64,000 bases of DNA from Pseudooceanicola endophyticus (GTDB lineage: Bacteria; Pseudomonadota; Alphaproteobacteria; Rhodobacterales; Rhodobacteraceae), in the NCBI RefSeq assembly GCF_018760365.1, contig NZ_JAHIAB010000009.1, positions 124,001 to 188,000 of the forward strand, read 5' to 3'. The notes under the pieces were generated by a model. It searched no databases. It saw nothing but the letters and a program-made list of their open reading frames with translations, and was not told where the DNA came from. Both the position numbers and the translations under genes were made by a program. Shown here piece by piece: positions 16,655-25,004 of this stretch; position 1 is the stretch's first letter, and the number at the start of each line of letters is the position of its first letter.

Positions 16655-16702
16655 ACGCTATCAGACGCGATCTGACGCGAGATGACCCAGGATGACCGTT
16701 AA
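16653..16702. repeat. Five 10-bp phased repeats over the regulator start codon
   Basis: TGAC or AGAC occurs at 16653, 16663, 16673, 16683 and 16693, exactly 10 bases apart (TGACGCTATC, AGACGCGATC, TGACGCGAGA, TGACCCAGGA, TGACCGTTAA). Units 1-3 also share CGC after the core. The last unit overlaps the ATG of the regulator at 16692. One helical turn per unit would place all copies on the same face of the DNA. Confidence 0.5.
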
Positions 16703-17495
16703 AAATCGTGTGTACGCGGCCAATTTGCGCTACGCCTGCGACAGCCGGGCCTCGATTGCCCAAATCTGCCGCGACATCGGGCTGAACCGGCAGCAGTTCA
16801 ACCGCTACCTGTCCGGGCAGACCCGGCCCTCGGGGCACAACGGCAACCGGATCGCGCGCTATTTCGGGGTCTCCGAAGAGCTTCTGTCCCTGCCGCCCGA
16901 GCGTTTCCGCGCCGCTTTCGACGGGGCGGGCAAGATCCCGATCCTGTCGCCGGGCAACATGCTGGACGATGGCTTTCCCGGCGATCTGGGGCAGTTGCGC
17001 AGCTACCTCGGCTATTACGAGACCTATCACAAGAGCCTGTCCTGGCCGGGGATGATCGTGCGCAGCGCGACGCTGCTGCGCGAACAGGGCGGGCGGGTCT
17101 ACACCAAGTCGATCGAGCGCATGACCGACCCGTCCGAGGGCATCCGGCAGATGTCGAAATACGTCGGCCAGGCGGCCTATTGGCGCAACCGGATCTTCCT
17201 GGCGGAGTATCACCACCACCGCCAGCCCTTCCTGTCGCAGACGATCCTGCTGCCCTTCGGAGAGCATCAGCGCAACTACCTGAGGGGGATCTCGACCGGG
17301 GTGGCCTGGCGGCAGGAGAACCTGCCCTATTGCACCCGGATCATCCTGCGGGCGGTCGGGCGCAGCCCCGACGGGCGCGCCCTGTTGCAGAACTGCGGCC
17401 TGCTGGGCGAGGACAGCCCGGCGATCCCGCTGCCGGTGCGCCGCTACCTGAACGCGGAAACCGCGCCGCAGATGCTGACCGTGCCGCAGGCCTGA
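16692..17495 (+). CDS. HTH-type transcriptional regulator (Xre-like N-terminus)
   Basis: 267-residue regulator. The first ~65 residues form a helix-turn-helix of the Xre type (SRASIAQICRDIGLNRQQFNRYLSGQTRPS, then HNGNRIARYFGVSEEELLSLP-like sequence). The remaining ~200 residues contain no domain I recognise; they have a mixed alpha/beta look, with aromatic-rich stretches LGYYETYHKSLSWPG and QAAYWRNRIFLAEYHHH. Divergent from the second peptide-transporter operon, which it probably controls. Its start codon lies within a 10-bp phased repeat array, suggesting autoregulation. The C-terminal part may sense a ligand. Similar HTH proteins next to peptide transporters occur in Rhodobacteraceae, but this is from memory of the arrangement only. 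Confidence 0.7.
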   Translation: MTVKNRVYAANLRYACDSRASIAQICRDIGLNRQQFNRYLSGQTRPSGHNGNRIARYFGVSEELLSLPPERFRAAFDGAGKIPILSPGNMLDDGFPGDLGQLRSYLGYYETYHKSLSWPGMIVRSATLLREQGGRVYTKSIERMTDPSEGIRQMSKYVGQAAYWRNRIFLAEYHHHRQPFLSQTILLPFGEHQRNYLRGISTGVAWRQENLPYCTRIILRAVGRSPDGRALLQNCGLLGEDSPAIPLPVRRYLNAETAPQMLTVPQA

Positions 17496-17558
17496 GGGGG
17501 GCTGGGCAGCGCCGCCCGGCGGGTCTAGGCTGGCCGGGATCTGCGGGAGGATGTGCCG

Positions 17559-18104
17559 ATGCGGGAAATGCCGCTGTCGCGGGCCTTCACCTGGCTTGAA
17601 CCGGGGCCGGTGGTGCTGGTCACCACCCGCGACCGGGCCGGGCGGGCCAATGTCATGACGATCACCTGGACCATGGTGCGCGGCTTCGATGCGCGCTTTG
17701 CCCTGACCACGGGGGCCTGGAACCATTCCTGGACGGCGCTGTGCGAGACGATGGAATGCGTGCTGGCGGTGCCCGGCGCCGATCTGCTGGATCAGGTCGT
17801 GGGGGTTGGCACCTGTTCGGGAACCGAGGTCGACAAGTTCGCCCGTTTCGGCCTGACCGCGCGCCCGGCCCGCCATGTCGCGGCGCCGCTGATCGCGGAG
17901 GCGCTGGCCAATATCGAATGCCGTGTCGAGGAGATCGTGCCGCGCCTCGATCTGGTGCTGTTGCAGGGGCTGGCCGCCTGGGAAAACCCCGACCGCCCCG
18001 ACCGCCGGCTGCTGCACGCGGTGGGCGACGGCACCTTCACCGCCGATGGGGCGGGCTTTGACCGCCGCGAGGCGATGCGCAACCGCCTGCCCGGAGGGCT
18101 GTGA
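17559..18104 (+). CDS. Flavin reductase-like (FMN-binding split-barrel) protein
   Basis: 181-residue protein of the flavin reductase-like domain family. These bind FMN and either reduce it with NAD(P)H for a partner oxygenase or act alone. Family pattern: PGPVVLVTTRDRAGRANVMTITW near residues 15-40, then FALTTGAWNHSW and LAVPGADLLDQVVGVGTCSG. Start ATG at 17559 is chosen over GTG at 17553 because GGGAGG at 17545-17550 gives proper spacing only to the ATG. It lies 63 bases after the regulator gene on the same strand. The partner enzyme, if any, is not obvious. Confidence 0.8.
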   Translation: MREMPLSRAFTWLEPGPVVLVTTRDRAGRANVMTITWTMVRGFDARFALTTGAWNHSWTALCETMECVLAVPGADLLDQVVGVGTCSGTEVDKFARFGLTARPARHVAAPLIAEALANIECRVEEIVPRLDLVLLQGLAAWENPDRPDRRLLHAVGDGTFTADGAGFDRREAMRNRLPGGL

Positions 18105-18318
18105 CGCCCCGTGCCCCCGCGTCATGAGCAAAAGTCATGCCAGTCTGATGAATTGCAGAGTTCTCAGGCCCGGCCATTCCGGTCATAACCCGGGCAACAA
18201 TGCGACATCGTATCATTTTGCGACACAGAGAGGGGCGGCGTGGCCTGGCGCCGGCCCGGAGACGGAACGCCATGCAGCACACGGAACCGAAACAGCCGCG
18301 ACGGGCGGGCCGCCCCGC
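18105..18318. other. Intergenic region upstream of the membrane transporter
   Basis: 214 bases without a supported gene. It includes a less GC-rich stretch (about 18120-18230) with two TGCGACA repeats, a plausible promoter for the membrane protein/amine oxidase genes. No strong hairpin was seen. Confidence 0.35.
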
Positions 18319-19713
18319 ATGAGTCTGGTGGAACGGTCCTGGAGCGGCGGGATGCGGCTGGGGCTGGGCGTCTGGCTGCAGCTTGCGCTGCTGGCGACGC
18401 TGGTGCTGGGCGCGGTGGCGCAGCGCCCCGCCGTGGAAGAACTGGCGGGCGCGCTGGCCGGGCTTTGGGCGCTCAGCCAGTGGCGCCGGCTGCTGCCGCT
18501 GGCGCGGCTCTTCGTGGCGCTGGCGGGGCTGTCCTTCGCGCTGGTGCTGCTGCTGGCCCCGGCCGAGGGGCCGCGGCTGGTGACGGCGCTGGTGCAGGGC
18601 ACAGGCTTTGCCGCGCTGATGATGGTGCTGGGGCTGTTGCGCCAGCCGGTGAAACGCGCCGAGGTCACCCGGGCGGCGGCGCAGTACCTGCTGTCGGCGC
18701 CGCCGCGCCGGCGCTACGGCGTACTGCTGAGCGGCGCGCAGTTCATGGCGCTGATCTTCAACGTCGGCATCATCGCGATGATCGGCGACCTGACCCGCGA
18801 TCCCGACCACGAGGGGCCCGATGCCGATCCCGGGCGCCGGGCCATGGTGATGGCGGCGCAGCGCGGGGCGGCGCTGGTGGCGGTCTGGTCGCCGATGTCG
18901 CTTGGCTTTGCCATCGTCACCACCGGCATCCCGGCAGTGGCGCCGCTGGCGCTGATCGGCCTGGCCTTCGCATTCACCATGCTGGTGCTGGCGCTGTCGG
19001 CCTTCTGGCCGCTGCTGCCGGCGGCGGCGCGGCTGCCGCGCGGCCAGGCAGGCCCGCGGGCCGGGCGCGCCGGGGCCGTCGGCGCGGTGCTGGCAGTCAG
19101 TGCCGGGCTGCTGGCGGCCAACCTGACGCTGCACCACCTGACCGGCTTCGGCTTCACGCTGTGTTCGGTCATCGTGCTGCCGCTTTTCGCGCTGGTCTGG
19201 CTGGCGCTGGAGCGCGACGGGCGCGCCGATTTCGGCACCCGGCTGGGCCAGGCCCTGGCGGCGCTGGCGGATCTGCGCAACGAGGGGACGCTGTTCCTGG
19301 CGGCCAACGTGATCGGCGCGGCGCTGTCGCTGGCGATCCAGTCCAGCCCGCTGTGGCCGCTGCTGTCGGGCGCGGCGCTCTCCAGCCTGCCGGCGCTGCT
19401 GGGGCTGCTGGTTCTGATCCCGCTGGCCGCCGCGCTGTATCTGCCCAACACCATCATGGTGGTGCTGGCGGCGCAGATCTTCGGACCCACCCTGCTGGGC
19501 CAGGCGCATCCGCTGGCGCTTGGCCTGACGCTGTGCATCGGCTGGGGCCTGGCGATCTGCATCAACCCGATCAGCGCCATGAACCTGATCGTCGGGCGCT
19601 TTGCCGGGGTGCCGGCGGCGCAGGTGGCGCATCGCTGGAACGCGGGCTTCGTGGCCGCGACCGGTGCCCTGGCCGCGCTGACGATCAGCCTTGTCTACCG
19701 CATGGGCGGCTGA
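18319..19713 (+). CDS. Multi-pass membrane protein, putative transporter
   Basis: 464-residue, strongly hydrophobic protein with roughly 10-12 membrane helices and a short charged cytoplasmic loop near residues 155-175 (DLTRDPDHEGPDADPGRR). I do not recognise a specific family. Two halves each end in a loop with Asn/Pro/Gly before a helix (MSLGFAIVTTGIPAV; ICINPISAMNLIVGRFAGVP), a layout reminiscent of ion-transporter-superfamily carriers such as DASS, ArsB or Gnt, where re-entrant loops bind substrate. The start at 18319 (MSLVERSW) is chosen because translation upstream in this frame is not membrane-like. It is followed after 27 bases by the amine oxidase gene, so it may import or export an amino acid or its oxidation product. 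Confidence 0.6.
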   Translation: MSLVERSWSGGMRLGLGVWLQLALLATLVLGAVAQRPAVEELAGALAGLWALSQWRRLLPLARLFVALAGLSFALVLLLAPAEGPRLVTALVQGTGFAALMMVLGLLRQPVKRAEVTRAAAQYLLSAPPRRRYGVLLSGAQFMALIFNVGIIAMIGDLTRDPDHEGPDADPGRRAMVMAAQRGAALVAVWSPMSLGFAIVTTGIPAVAPLALIGLAFAFTMLVLALSAFWPLLPAAARLPRGQAGPRAGRAGAVGAVLAVSAGLLAANLTLHHLTGFGFTLCSVIVLPLFALVWLALERDGRADFGTRLGQALAALADLRNEGTLFLAANVIGAALSLAIQSSPLWPLLSGAALSSLPALLGLLVLIPLAAALYLPNTIMVVLAAQIFGPTLLGQAHPLALGLTLCIGWGLAICINPISAMNLIVGRFAGVPAAQVAHRWNAGFVAATGALAALTISLVYRMGG

Positions 19714-19740
19714 GCCCCCGCCACAGAAACGGAGTGTCCC

Positions 19741-21393
19741 ATGACCCTGAGCGCCTTCGGACCGGATTTCCCCTTCGCCTATGACGACTGGCTGCGCCAC
19801 CCCGCCGGGCTGGGCCGGCTGCCCGCCGACAGCCTGGGCGCCGAGGTCGCGGTGATCGGCTCCGGCGCTGCCGGGATCATCGCCGCCTACGAGCTGATGA
19901 AGCTGGGCCTGCGTCCGGTGGTCCACGAGGCGGCGCAGTTCGGCGGCCGCCTGCGCTCTCAGGTCTTCGAGGGCACCGACGGCATCGTCGCGGAACTGGG
20001 CGGGATGCGCTTTCCGGTCTCCTCGCGCGGGTTCTACCACTACCTCGAACTGACCGGCTGCGAGACCCGCCCCTTTCCGAACCCGCTGACCGAGGCCGCG
20101 GGCTCCACCGTGATCGACCTGGAGGGCGAGACGCATTTCGCCCGCCGCCTCGAGGATCTGCCGCCGCTCTACGCCGAGATCGCCCGCGCCTATGACGCCG
20201 CGCTGGCCGAGCAGGCGGATTTCCCGGCGCTGCAGGACGCGATCCGGCGCCGCGACATCCCGGCGATCAAGGCGATCTGGGATCCGCTGGTCGCCGCCTG
20301 GGACGAACGCACCTTCTACGATTTCGTCGCCGGCTCCGAGGCGTTCCGGGCGCTGGACTTCCGCCACCGCGAGGTGTTCGGCCAGGTGGGGTTCGGCACC
20401 GGCGGCTGGGACAGCGATTTCCCCAATTCCATGCTGGAGATCCTGCGGGTGAACCTGCTGGGGCTGGATGATGCGCAGCGCTACGTGGTGGGCGGGGTGG
20501 AGCAGTTGCTGCACCGGCTCTGGGCCGCGACGCCCGATTGCGCGCACTGGCCCGAAGGCACCTCGCTGGCGGGACTGAACGGCGGGGCGACGCGGGGGCG
20601 GGTGACGGCGCTGCGCCGGGCGGGATCGCAGATCCTGCTGCGCGACCAGTGGGGCAACGAGACGACCTACCCGGCGGTGCTGGCGACCTGCCAGACCCAC
20701 CTGCTGACCACCGCGATCGACGTGGAGGAAAGCCTGTTCGACCAGAAGACCTGGATGGCGCTGGACCGCACCCGCTACATGCAGGCGGCCAAGACCTTCG
20801 TGGCGGTGGACCGGCCGTTCTGGAACGACACCGACCCGCAGACGGGCCGCCCGCTGATGTCGATGACGCTGACCGACCGGCACACCCGCGGCACCTATTT
20901 CTTCGACAACGGGCCGGATCGCCCGGCGGTGATCTGCCTGAGCTATTCCTGGATGACCGATGCGCTGAAGGTGCTGCCGCTGCCGGTGGAAAAGCGGGTC
21001 GACCTGGCGTTGCGCGCGCTTGGCCAGATCTATCCCGGGGTCGACATTGCCGGGCATATCCGCAGCACCCCGATCTGCGTCAGCTGGGAGGCGGACGAGA
21101 ATTTCCTGGGCGCCTTCAAGGGCGCGCTGCCGGGGCATTACCGCTACAACCACCGGATCTTCGGCCATTTCATGCAGGCCGACCTGCCCGAGGCCGAGCG
21201 CGGGCTGTTCGTGGCCGGCGACGGGGTCAGCTGGACCCCGGCCTGGGTCGAGGGCGCGGTGCAGACGGCGCTGAACGCGGTCTGGGGCATCATGACCCAC
21301 ATGGGCGGCGCCTGCGCACCCGAGAACCCCGGGCCGGGCGATCTTTACGCCGAACACGGGCCGGTGGCGCTGCGCGACGGGGCGGGGGCTTGA
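19741..21393 (+). CDS. Flavin monoamine oxidase / L-amino acid oxidase-like enzyme
   Basis: 550-residue FAD enzyme of the amine oxidase family. The Rossmann dinucleotide motif VIGSGAAG is at residues 38-45, followed by HEAAQFGGR and then ELGGMRFP, which is characteristic of the tryptophan 2-monooxygenase/L-amino acid oxidase branch. The C-terminal FAD-binding part, VAGDGVSWTPAWVEGA at residues 491-506, also fits that branch. It would oxidise an L-amino acid to an imine/keto acid or, if a monooxygenase, to an amide. No signal peptide. Neighbours are a putative transporter and an Asp/Glu racemase-like gene, so an amino-acid scavenging unit is likely. The specific substrate cannot be read from the sequence. 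Confidence 0.8.
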   Translation: MTLSAFGPDFPFAYDDWLRHPAGLGRLPADSLGAEVAVIGSGAAGIIAAYELMKLGLRPVVHEAAQFGGRLRSQVFEGTDGIVAELGGMRFPVSSRGFYHYLELTGCETRPFPNPLTEAAGSTVIDLEGETHFARRLEDLPPLYAEIARAYDAALAEQADFPALQDAIRRRDIPAIKAIWDPLVAAWDERTFYDFVAGSEAFRALDFRHREVFGQVGFGTGGWDSDFPNSMLEILRVNLLGLDDAQRYVVGGVEQLLHRLWAATPDCAHWPEGTSLAGLNGGATRGRVTALRRAGSQILLRDQWGNETTYPAVLATCQTHLLTTAIDVEESLFDQKTWMALDRTRYMQAAKTFVAVDRPFWNDTDPQTGRPLMSMTLTDRHTRGTYFFDNGPDRPAVICLSYSWMTDALKVLPLPVEKRVDLALRALGQIYPGVDIAGHIRSTPICVSWEADENFLGAFKGALPGHYRYNHRIFGHFMQADLPEAERGLFVAGDGVSWTPAWVEGAVQTALNAVWGIMTHMGGACAPENPGPGDLYAEHGPVALRDGAGA

Positions 21394-21418
21394 CCCGGGG
21401 CGGGGGGCTGGGGCTTTC

Positions 21419-22159
21419 ATGGGCGCGGGCGGCATCGCCCGGCCCCGCGTGAAAGGCCTCCCCTTGCAAGCGTTCATCGGCATCCTCAGCCTTGATACCC
21501 GGTTTCCCCGCATCCCGGGGGACGCCGGCCATCCGGGCAGCTATCACCTGCCCGCGCGGGTGCGGATCGTGCCGGGCGCCGAGAGCCCGCTGATCGTGCG
21601 CGACGGGCGCCCCTCGGAGGCGCTGGTGGCGGCCTTCTGCGCGGCGGCGCAGGCGCTGGAGGCCGAGGGCGCCTGCCTGATCACCTCGACCTGCGGGTTC
21701 CTGGTGCAGGTCCAGGCCGAGATCGCCGCCAGCGTGCGGATCCCTGTGCTGATGTCGGGCCTGTGCCTGCTGCCGGTGCTGGGCGCGATGACCGGCGGGC
21801 GCCCGGTGGGCGTGCTGACGGCCGATCGCGGGGCGCTGCGCGACGGCGCGATCCGGGCGGCGGGGGCCAGCCCCGGGGCGGTGCGGATCGGCGGCCTGGA
21901 GGACAGCGCGCTGTTCCGGGGCACCTTCCTGGCTGCCAAGGCAGAGCAGAACCAAGCCTTCGACCGGGACGCGATGGAAGCCGAGGTGGTCGCGGCGGCA
22001 CAGGCCCTGGTCGGGCGCCACCCCGAGATCGGCGCGATCCTCTTCGAATGCGGCAACCTGCCGCCCTATGCCGCCGCGGTGGCAGCGCGGACCGGGCGGG
22101 CGGTGTTCAGCCTGCTGGACGCGGCGCGGCTGGTGGCGGGGCCGGGGGCGCGCGTCTAG
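21419..22159 (+). CDS. Aspartate/glutamate racemase family protein
   Basis: 246-residue protein of the Asp/Glu/hydantoin racemase superfamily. The two catalytic-type cysteines are visible in ITSTCGFL (about residue 85) and FECGNLPPY (about residue 214), in the same order as in racemases of this fold. The ATG at 21419 gives 246 residues; GTG at 21449 is in frame and would trim ten unremarkable residues. It follows the amine oxidase by 25 bases. It may supply or recycle the enantiomer that the oxidase uses, or act as a decarboxylase or isomerase, since the superfamily includes arylmalonate decarboxylase and maleate isomerase. Confidence 0.75.
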   Translation: MGAGGIARPRVKGLPLQAFIGILSLDTRFPRIPGDAGHPGSYHLPARVRIVPGAESPLIVRDGRPSEALVAAFCAAAQALEAEGACLITSTCGFLVQVQAEIAASVRIPVLMSGLCLLPVLGAMTGGRPVGVLTADRGALRDGAIRAAGASPGAVRIGGLEDSALFRGTFLAAKAEQNQAFDRDAMEAEVVAAAQALVGRHPEIGAILFECGNLPPYAAAVAARTGRAVFSLLDAARLVAGPGARV

Positions 22160-22350
22160 CGCCAGGGCGGACGGGCCAGCTCGGCGCGGCGCTGCGCCTC
22201 GCTCAGGCCGATGTCCTTCAGCCGTTCGGGGGGCAGGCGGCGCAGGGCGCGGCGACTGTGCCAGCGCCGGTGCCAGAGTTTCAGACGCGACAGCACGGCG
22301 CGGCCTCCGGGGCGGAGACGATGGGCGGGGGTCAGGATTTCATGTGTCAT
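22156..22350 (-). CDS. DUF1127 domain small protein
   Basis: 64-residue arginine-rich protein with a DUF1127 core: RLKLWHRRWHSRRALRRLPPERLKDIGLSEAQRRAE. Alphaproteobacterial DUF1127 proteins are small, basic, and in studied cases linked to RNA turnover and phosphate or carbon responses. It overlaps the end of the racemase-like gene by four bases, convergently, and is divergent from the LysR gene with only 71 bases between their starts, so the LysR protein may regulate it. Length and composition are usual for the family. Confidence 0.85.
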   Translation of the reverse strand: MTHEILTPAHRLRPGGRAVLSRLKLWHRRWHSRRALRRLPPERLKDIGLSEAQRRAELARPPWR

Positions 22351-22421
22351 TCCGTCTTATCGGCGATAGGATGGCGCCTGAAAAACGATGAGTTCTCACG
22401 TTGCATGACAAGAAACCTCAC

Positions 22422-23309
22422 ATGAAGCGGGGGGCTTTGCCGCTGAATGCGCTGCGCGCCTTCGAGGCGACGCTGCGGCTGGGACAGATGAAGCTGGCTG
22501 CCGAGGAACTGGGCGTGACCTATGGCGCGATCAGCCGGCAGGTGCGCGGGCTGGAGGCGTTGCTGGGAGTGACGCTGTTCGAGGGGCCGCGCAACAAGCT
22601 GGTGCCGACCCCCGCCGCCCAGTCCCTGCAGCCGGCCCTTCAAAGCGCCTTCGACGGCATCGAGGAGGCGCTGGCGCGGCTGCTGGGACAGGAGCGCCGG
22701 CTGGTCGACCTGTCCTGCCTCAGCACGCTGTCGATGCGCTGGCTGATCCCGCGGCTCTATGATTTCCAGGACGCTCACCCGCAGATCGAGCTGCGGCTGA
22801 GCGCCGCCGACGGGCCGGTGGATTTCCGGCGCGACCGCCACGACCTGGCGATCCGGGTGGGCCCTGGCCCCTGGGCGCCTGCCGAGGCGGTCGCGCTGTT
22901 CGAGGATCGCGTGGGGCCGGTGCTGGCGCCGGGGCGCTGCCCGGCGGGGGCGGATTGGGCGGCGCTGTCGGCGCTGCCGCTGCTGCACACCCGCACCCGG
23001 GCCGGGGCCTGGGCCGACTGGTGCGCCGGGCAGGGCCTGCCGCTGCCCCCCGGCGGCCGCAGCTTCGAGCATTTCTACTTCCTGCTGGAGGCCGCGACGG
23101 CGGGGCTGGGCATGGCCATCGCCCCGGAGGTGCTGGTGCGCGACGATCTGCAGGCCGGGCGGCTGGTGGCGCCCTTCGGCTTCGTGCCCTCGGGGCAAAG
23201 CTATGTCTGCCTGGCGCCGCCGGGGCTGCGCCCCGAGGCCGCGCTGGTGCGCGACTGGCTGGTGGCGCAGGCCCGGACGGCGCAGGACCTGCCCCGCCCG
23301 GGCCGCTGA
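22422..23309 (+). CDS. LysR-family transcriptional regulator (GcvA-like)
   Basis: 295-residue LysR regulator. The N-terminal winged helix-turn-helix reads LNALRAFEATLRLGQMKLAAEELGVTYGAISRQVRGLEALLGVTLFE, the form typical of the GcvA/AmpR branch. The effector domain follows (VDLSCLSTLSMRWLIPRLYDFQDAHP, a GcvA-like segment). I prefer ATG at 22422; an in-frame TTG at 22401 would add seven residues. Divergent from the DUF1127 gene. The usual targets of this branch are adjacent divergent genes, but here it could also act on the amine oxidase group. Confidence 0.88.
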   Translation: MKRGALPLNALRAFEATLRLGQMKLAAEELGVTYGAISRQVRGLEALLGVTLFEGPRNKLVPTPAAQSLQPALQSAFDGIEEALARLLGQERRLVDLSCLSTLSMRWLIPRLYDFQDAHPQIELRLSAADGPVDFRRDRHDLAIRVGPGPWAPAEAVALFEDRVGPVLAPGRCPAGADWAALSALPLLHTRTRAGAWADWCAGQGLPLPPGGRSFEHFYFLLEAATAGLGMAIAPEVLVRDDLQAGRLVAPFGFVPSGQSYVCLAPPGLRPEAALVRDWLVAQARTAQDLPRPGR

Positions 23310-23323
23310 TCAGCCGATCCCCG

Positions 23324-24700
23324 TCACGCGTTTATATTGTTAACTGCGTTATCGAGGGCATTTTTGAGGCGCGCGAACATTTCTTCGACTTCGGGTTGCG
23401 TGATGATCTGTGGGGGGGCGAGGGCGATGCGGTTGCCGATCAGGCGGGTGATGAGGCCGTGTTCGCGGGTCAGCCGGTCGAGCATGGGCATGATCTGGAG
23501 GGCGGGATCATGCATGGCGCGGGTGTCCTTGTCGGCGACGATCTCGAGGGCGCCGATCAGGCCGATGCCGTCGATATTACCGACCAGCGGGTGATCCTCC
23601 AGCGCCTTGAAGCCGGCCAGGAAGGTCGGTTCGAGGGACTTGACGTGGGTCACCAGGTCCATTTCCTCGTAGATGGTCAGCACCTCGTGGGCGACGGCGC
23701 AGGCGACGGGGTGCCCGCTGTAGGTGTAGCCATGGGTGAAGCTGCCGCGCCTGTCGCTCTGCTGCATCATGCCCTCGAAGACGCGGGGGCCGACGATGAC
23801 GGCCGAGATCGGGATGACGGCAGCCGAGAGCGCCTTGGCGCAGCAGATCAGGTCGGGCTTCAGGTTGTAGGTCTGGCTGCCCCACATCTCACCGGTGCGG
23901 GCGAAGCCGCAGATCACCTCGTCGACGACGAAGAGCACGCCGTATTTGTCGAGCACCGCCTGGACCTTCTCGAAATAGCCCTCGGGCGGGGTGATGGCGC
24001 CGCCCGAGCCCAGCACGGGTTCGGCCCAGAAGGCGGCGATGGTCTCGGGGCCCTCGCGCAGGATCAGCGCCTCGATCTCCTCGGCGAGGCGGGTGGAGAA
24101 CTGCTGCTCGCTCTCGCCGGGCTCGGCCTTGCGGTAGTAGTAGGGCATGGTGACATAGTGGAAGTCGCTGAAGGGCAGGCCGTAGCCCTCGTGGAACTTG
24201 GTCTTGCCGGTCAGGCAGGAGGTCAGCGTGCCGGTGCCGTGATAGCCCTCGTGGCGCGAGATGATCTTGCGCCGCTTGGGTTCGCCCATGGCATCCCAGT
24301 AGTACCAGACCAGCTTCAGCGCGGTGTCGTTGGCCTCGGTGCCCGAGGATTGCAGCAGCACCTTGTCCATGCCCTCGGGGGCGATGTCGGCCAGCTTGGA
24401 GCACAGCTGCGCGGCCTGCGGCGTGCCCGAGCCGCGGAAGTTGTGGTAATAGCCCAGATCGGTGATGGCCTGTTTGGCGACCTCGGCCAGGCGTTCGTTG
24501 CCAAAGCCCAGGGAGGAGCACCACAGCGCCGCCGCGCCCTCGATGTAGCCCTTGCCGGTCTCGTCGAAGACCTGGATGCCCTGGCCGCGCACCAGCAGTT
24601 CGTTCGGGCCGGTTTCCAGGTGCCTGCGCAGGTTGGTATGGGGGTGGATCTGGTGCGCCGCATCCATGGCGGCGATGGAATTGGGAAGCGGTTTGTTCAT
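23324..24700 (-). CDS. Class III pyridoxal-phosphate aminotransferase
   Basis: 458-residue omega-aminotransferase-type enzyme. Key features: LQSSGTEANDTALKL (phosphate-binding region, residues 117-131), HEGYHGTGTLTS (150-161), VVDEVICGFARTG with Asp260 and Glu261, and the Schiff-base lysine Lys289 in CCAKALSAA. These are typical of putrescine/beta-alanine/omega-amino acid:pyruvate transaminases. The start at 24700 (MNKPLP) fits the family N-terminus. It would transfer an amino group from an amine or omega-amino acid to a keto acid, giving an aldehyde for the aldehyde dehydrogenase encoded at 26114-27613. Divergent from the AbrB-family/dehydrogenase genes, and shares promoter motifs with the pot operon. 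Confidence 0.9.
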   Translation of the reverse strand: MNKPLPNSIAAMDAAHQIHPHTNLRRHLETGPNELLVRGQGIQVFDETGKGYIEGAAALWCSSLGFGNERLAEVAKQAITDLGYYHNFRGSGTPQAAQLCSKLADIAPEGMDKVLLQSSGTEANDTALKLVWYYWDAMGEPKRRKIISRHEGYHGTGTLTSCLTGKTKFHEGYGLPFSDFHYVTMPYYYRKAEPGESEQQFSTRLAEEIEALILREGPETIAAFWAEPVLGSGGAITPPEGYFEKVQAVLDKYGVLFVVDEVICGFARTGEMWGSQTYNLKPDLICCAKALSAAVIPISAVIVGPRVFEGMMQQSDRRGSFTHGYTYSGHPVACAVAHEVLTIYEEMDLVTHVKSLEPTFLAGFKALEDHPLVGNIDGIGLIGALEIVADKDTRAMHDPALQIMPMLDRLTREHGLITRLIGNRIALAPPQIITQPEVEEMFARLKNALDNAVNNINA

Positions 24701-25004
24701 CGAGGACAGCCTTTCATCGTCTGGATGTCGATGCGTCGCGGGCGGGGCCCGGCCGGTCGGAGGGGATCGGCGACCGTTCCGCACAGCAGAACAGCGTTAT
24801 GCAAAATAGAACAATTGCCCTCTGATCCGTCAAGTATCTCTCCGGCCTTCCCGCAGGCGGGCTCTGGCGGTGGCGCGGCGGTTGCCTGTTACGTAGGCTC
24901 TTGTCAGCTCGGAGGTTTGTTGTTCTACTTAATACAAGTGTATTCTACCTAGCAGAACGGCAAGGCAGGCGCCTGCCCTCTGCCCCGGCAGCTTTGGGGG
25001 CATC
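24701..25004. promoter_or_regulatory. Divergent promoter region with ATTCTAC/TTGTTCTA motifs
   Basis: 304 bases between the aminotransferase and AbrB-family genes. It holds TTGTTCTACTT at 24920-24930 and its near-copy in opposite orientation at 24804-24814 (AAATAGAACAA on this strand), a perfect palindrome AATACAAGTGTATT at 24931-24944, and ATTCTACCTAGCAG at 24942-24955. The last closely matches ATTCTACTAAGCAG upstream of potD (28492-28505). No gene is seen in it. The shared motifs are candidate sites for the IclR regulator at 27656-28411. Confidence 0.5.

Noticed and set aside
18037-21513. Open frame of 1158 codons on the minus strand opposite the membrane protein and amine oxidase
   Set aside because: The plus-strand proteins have clear family features; the antisense translation is low-complexity (Arg/Gln/His-rich).
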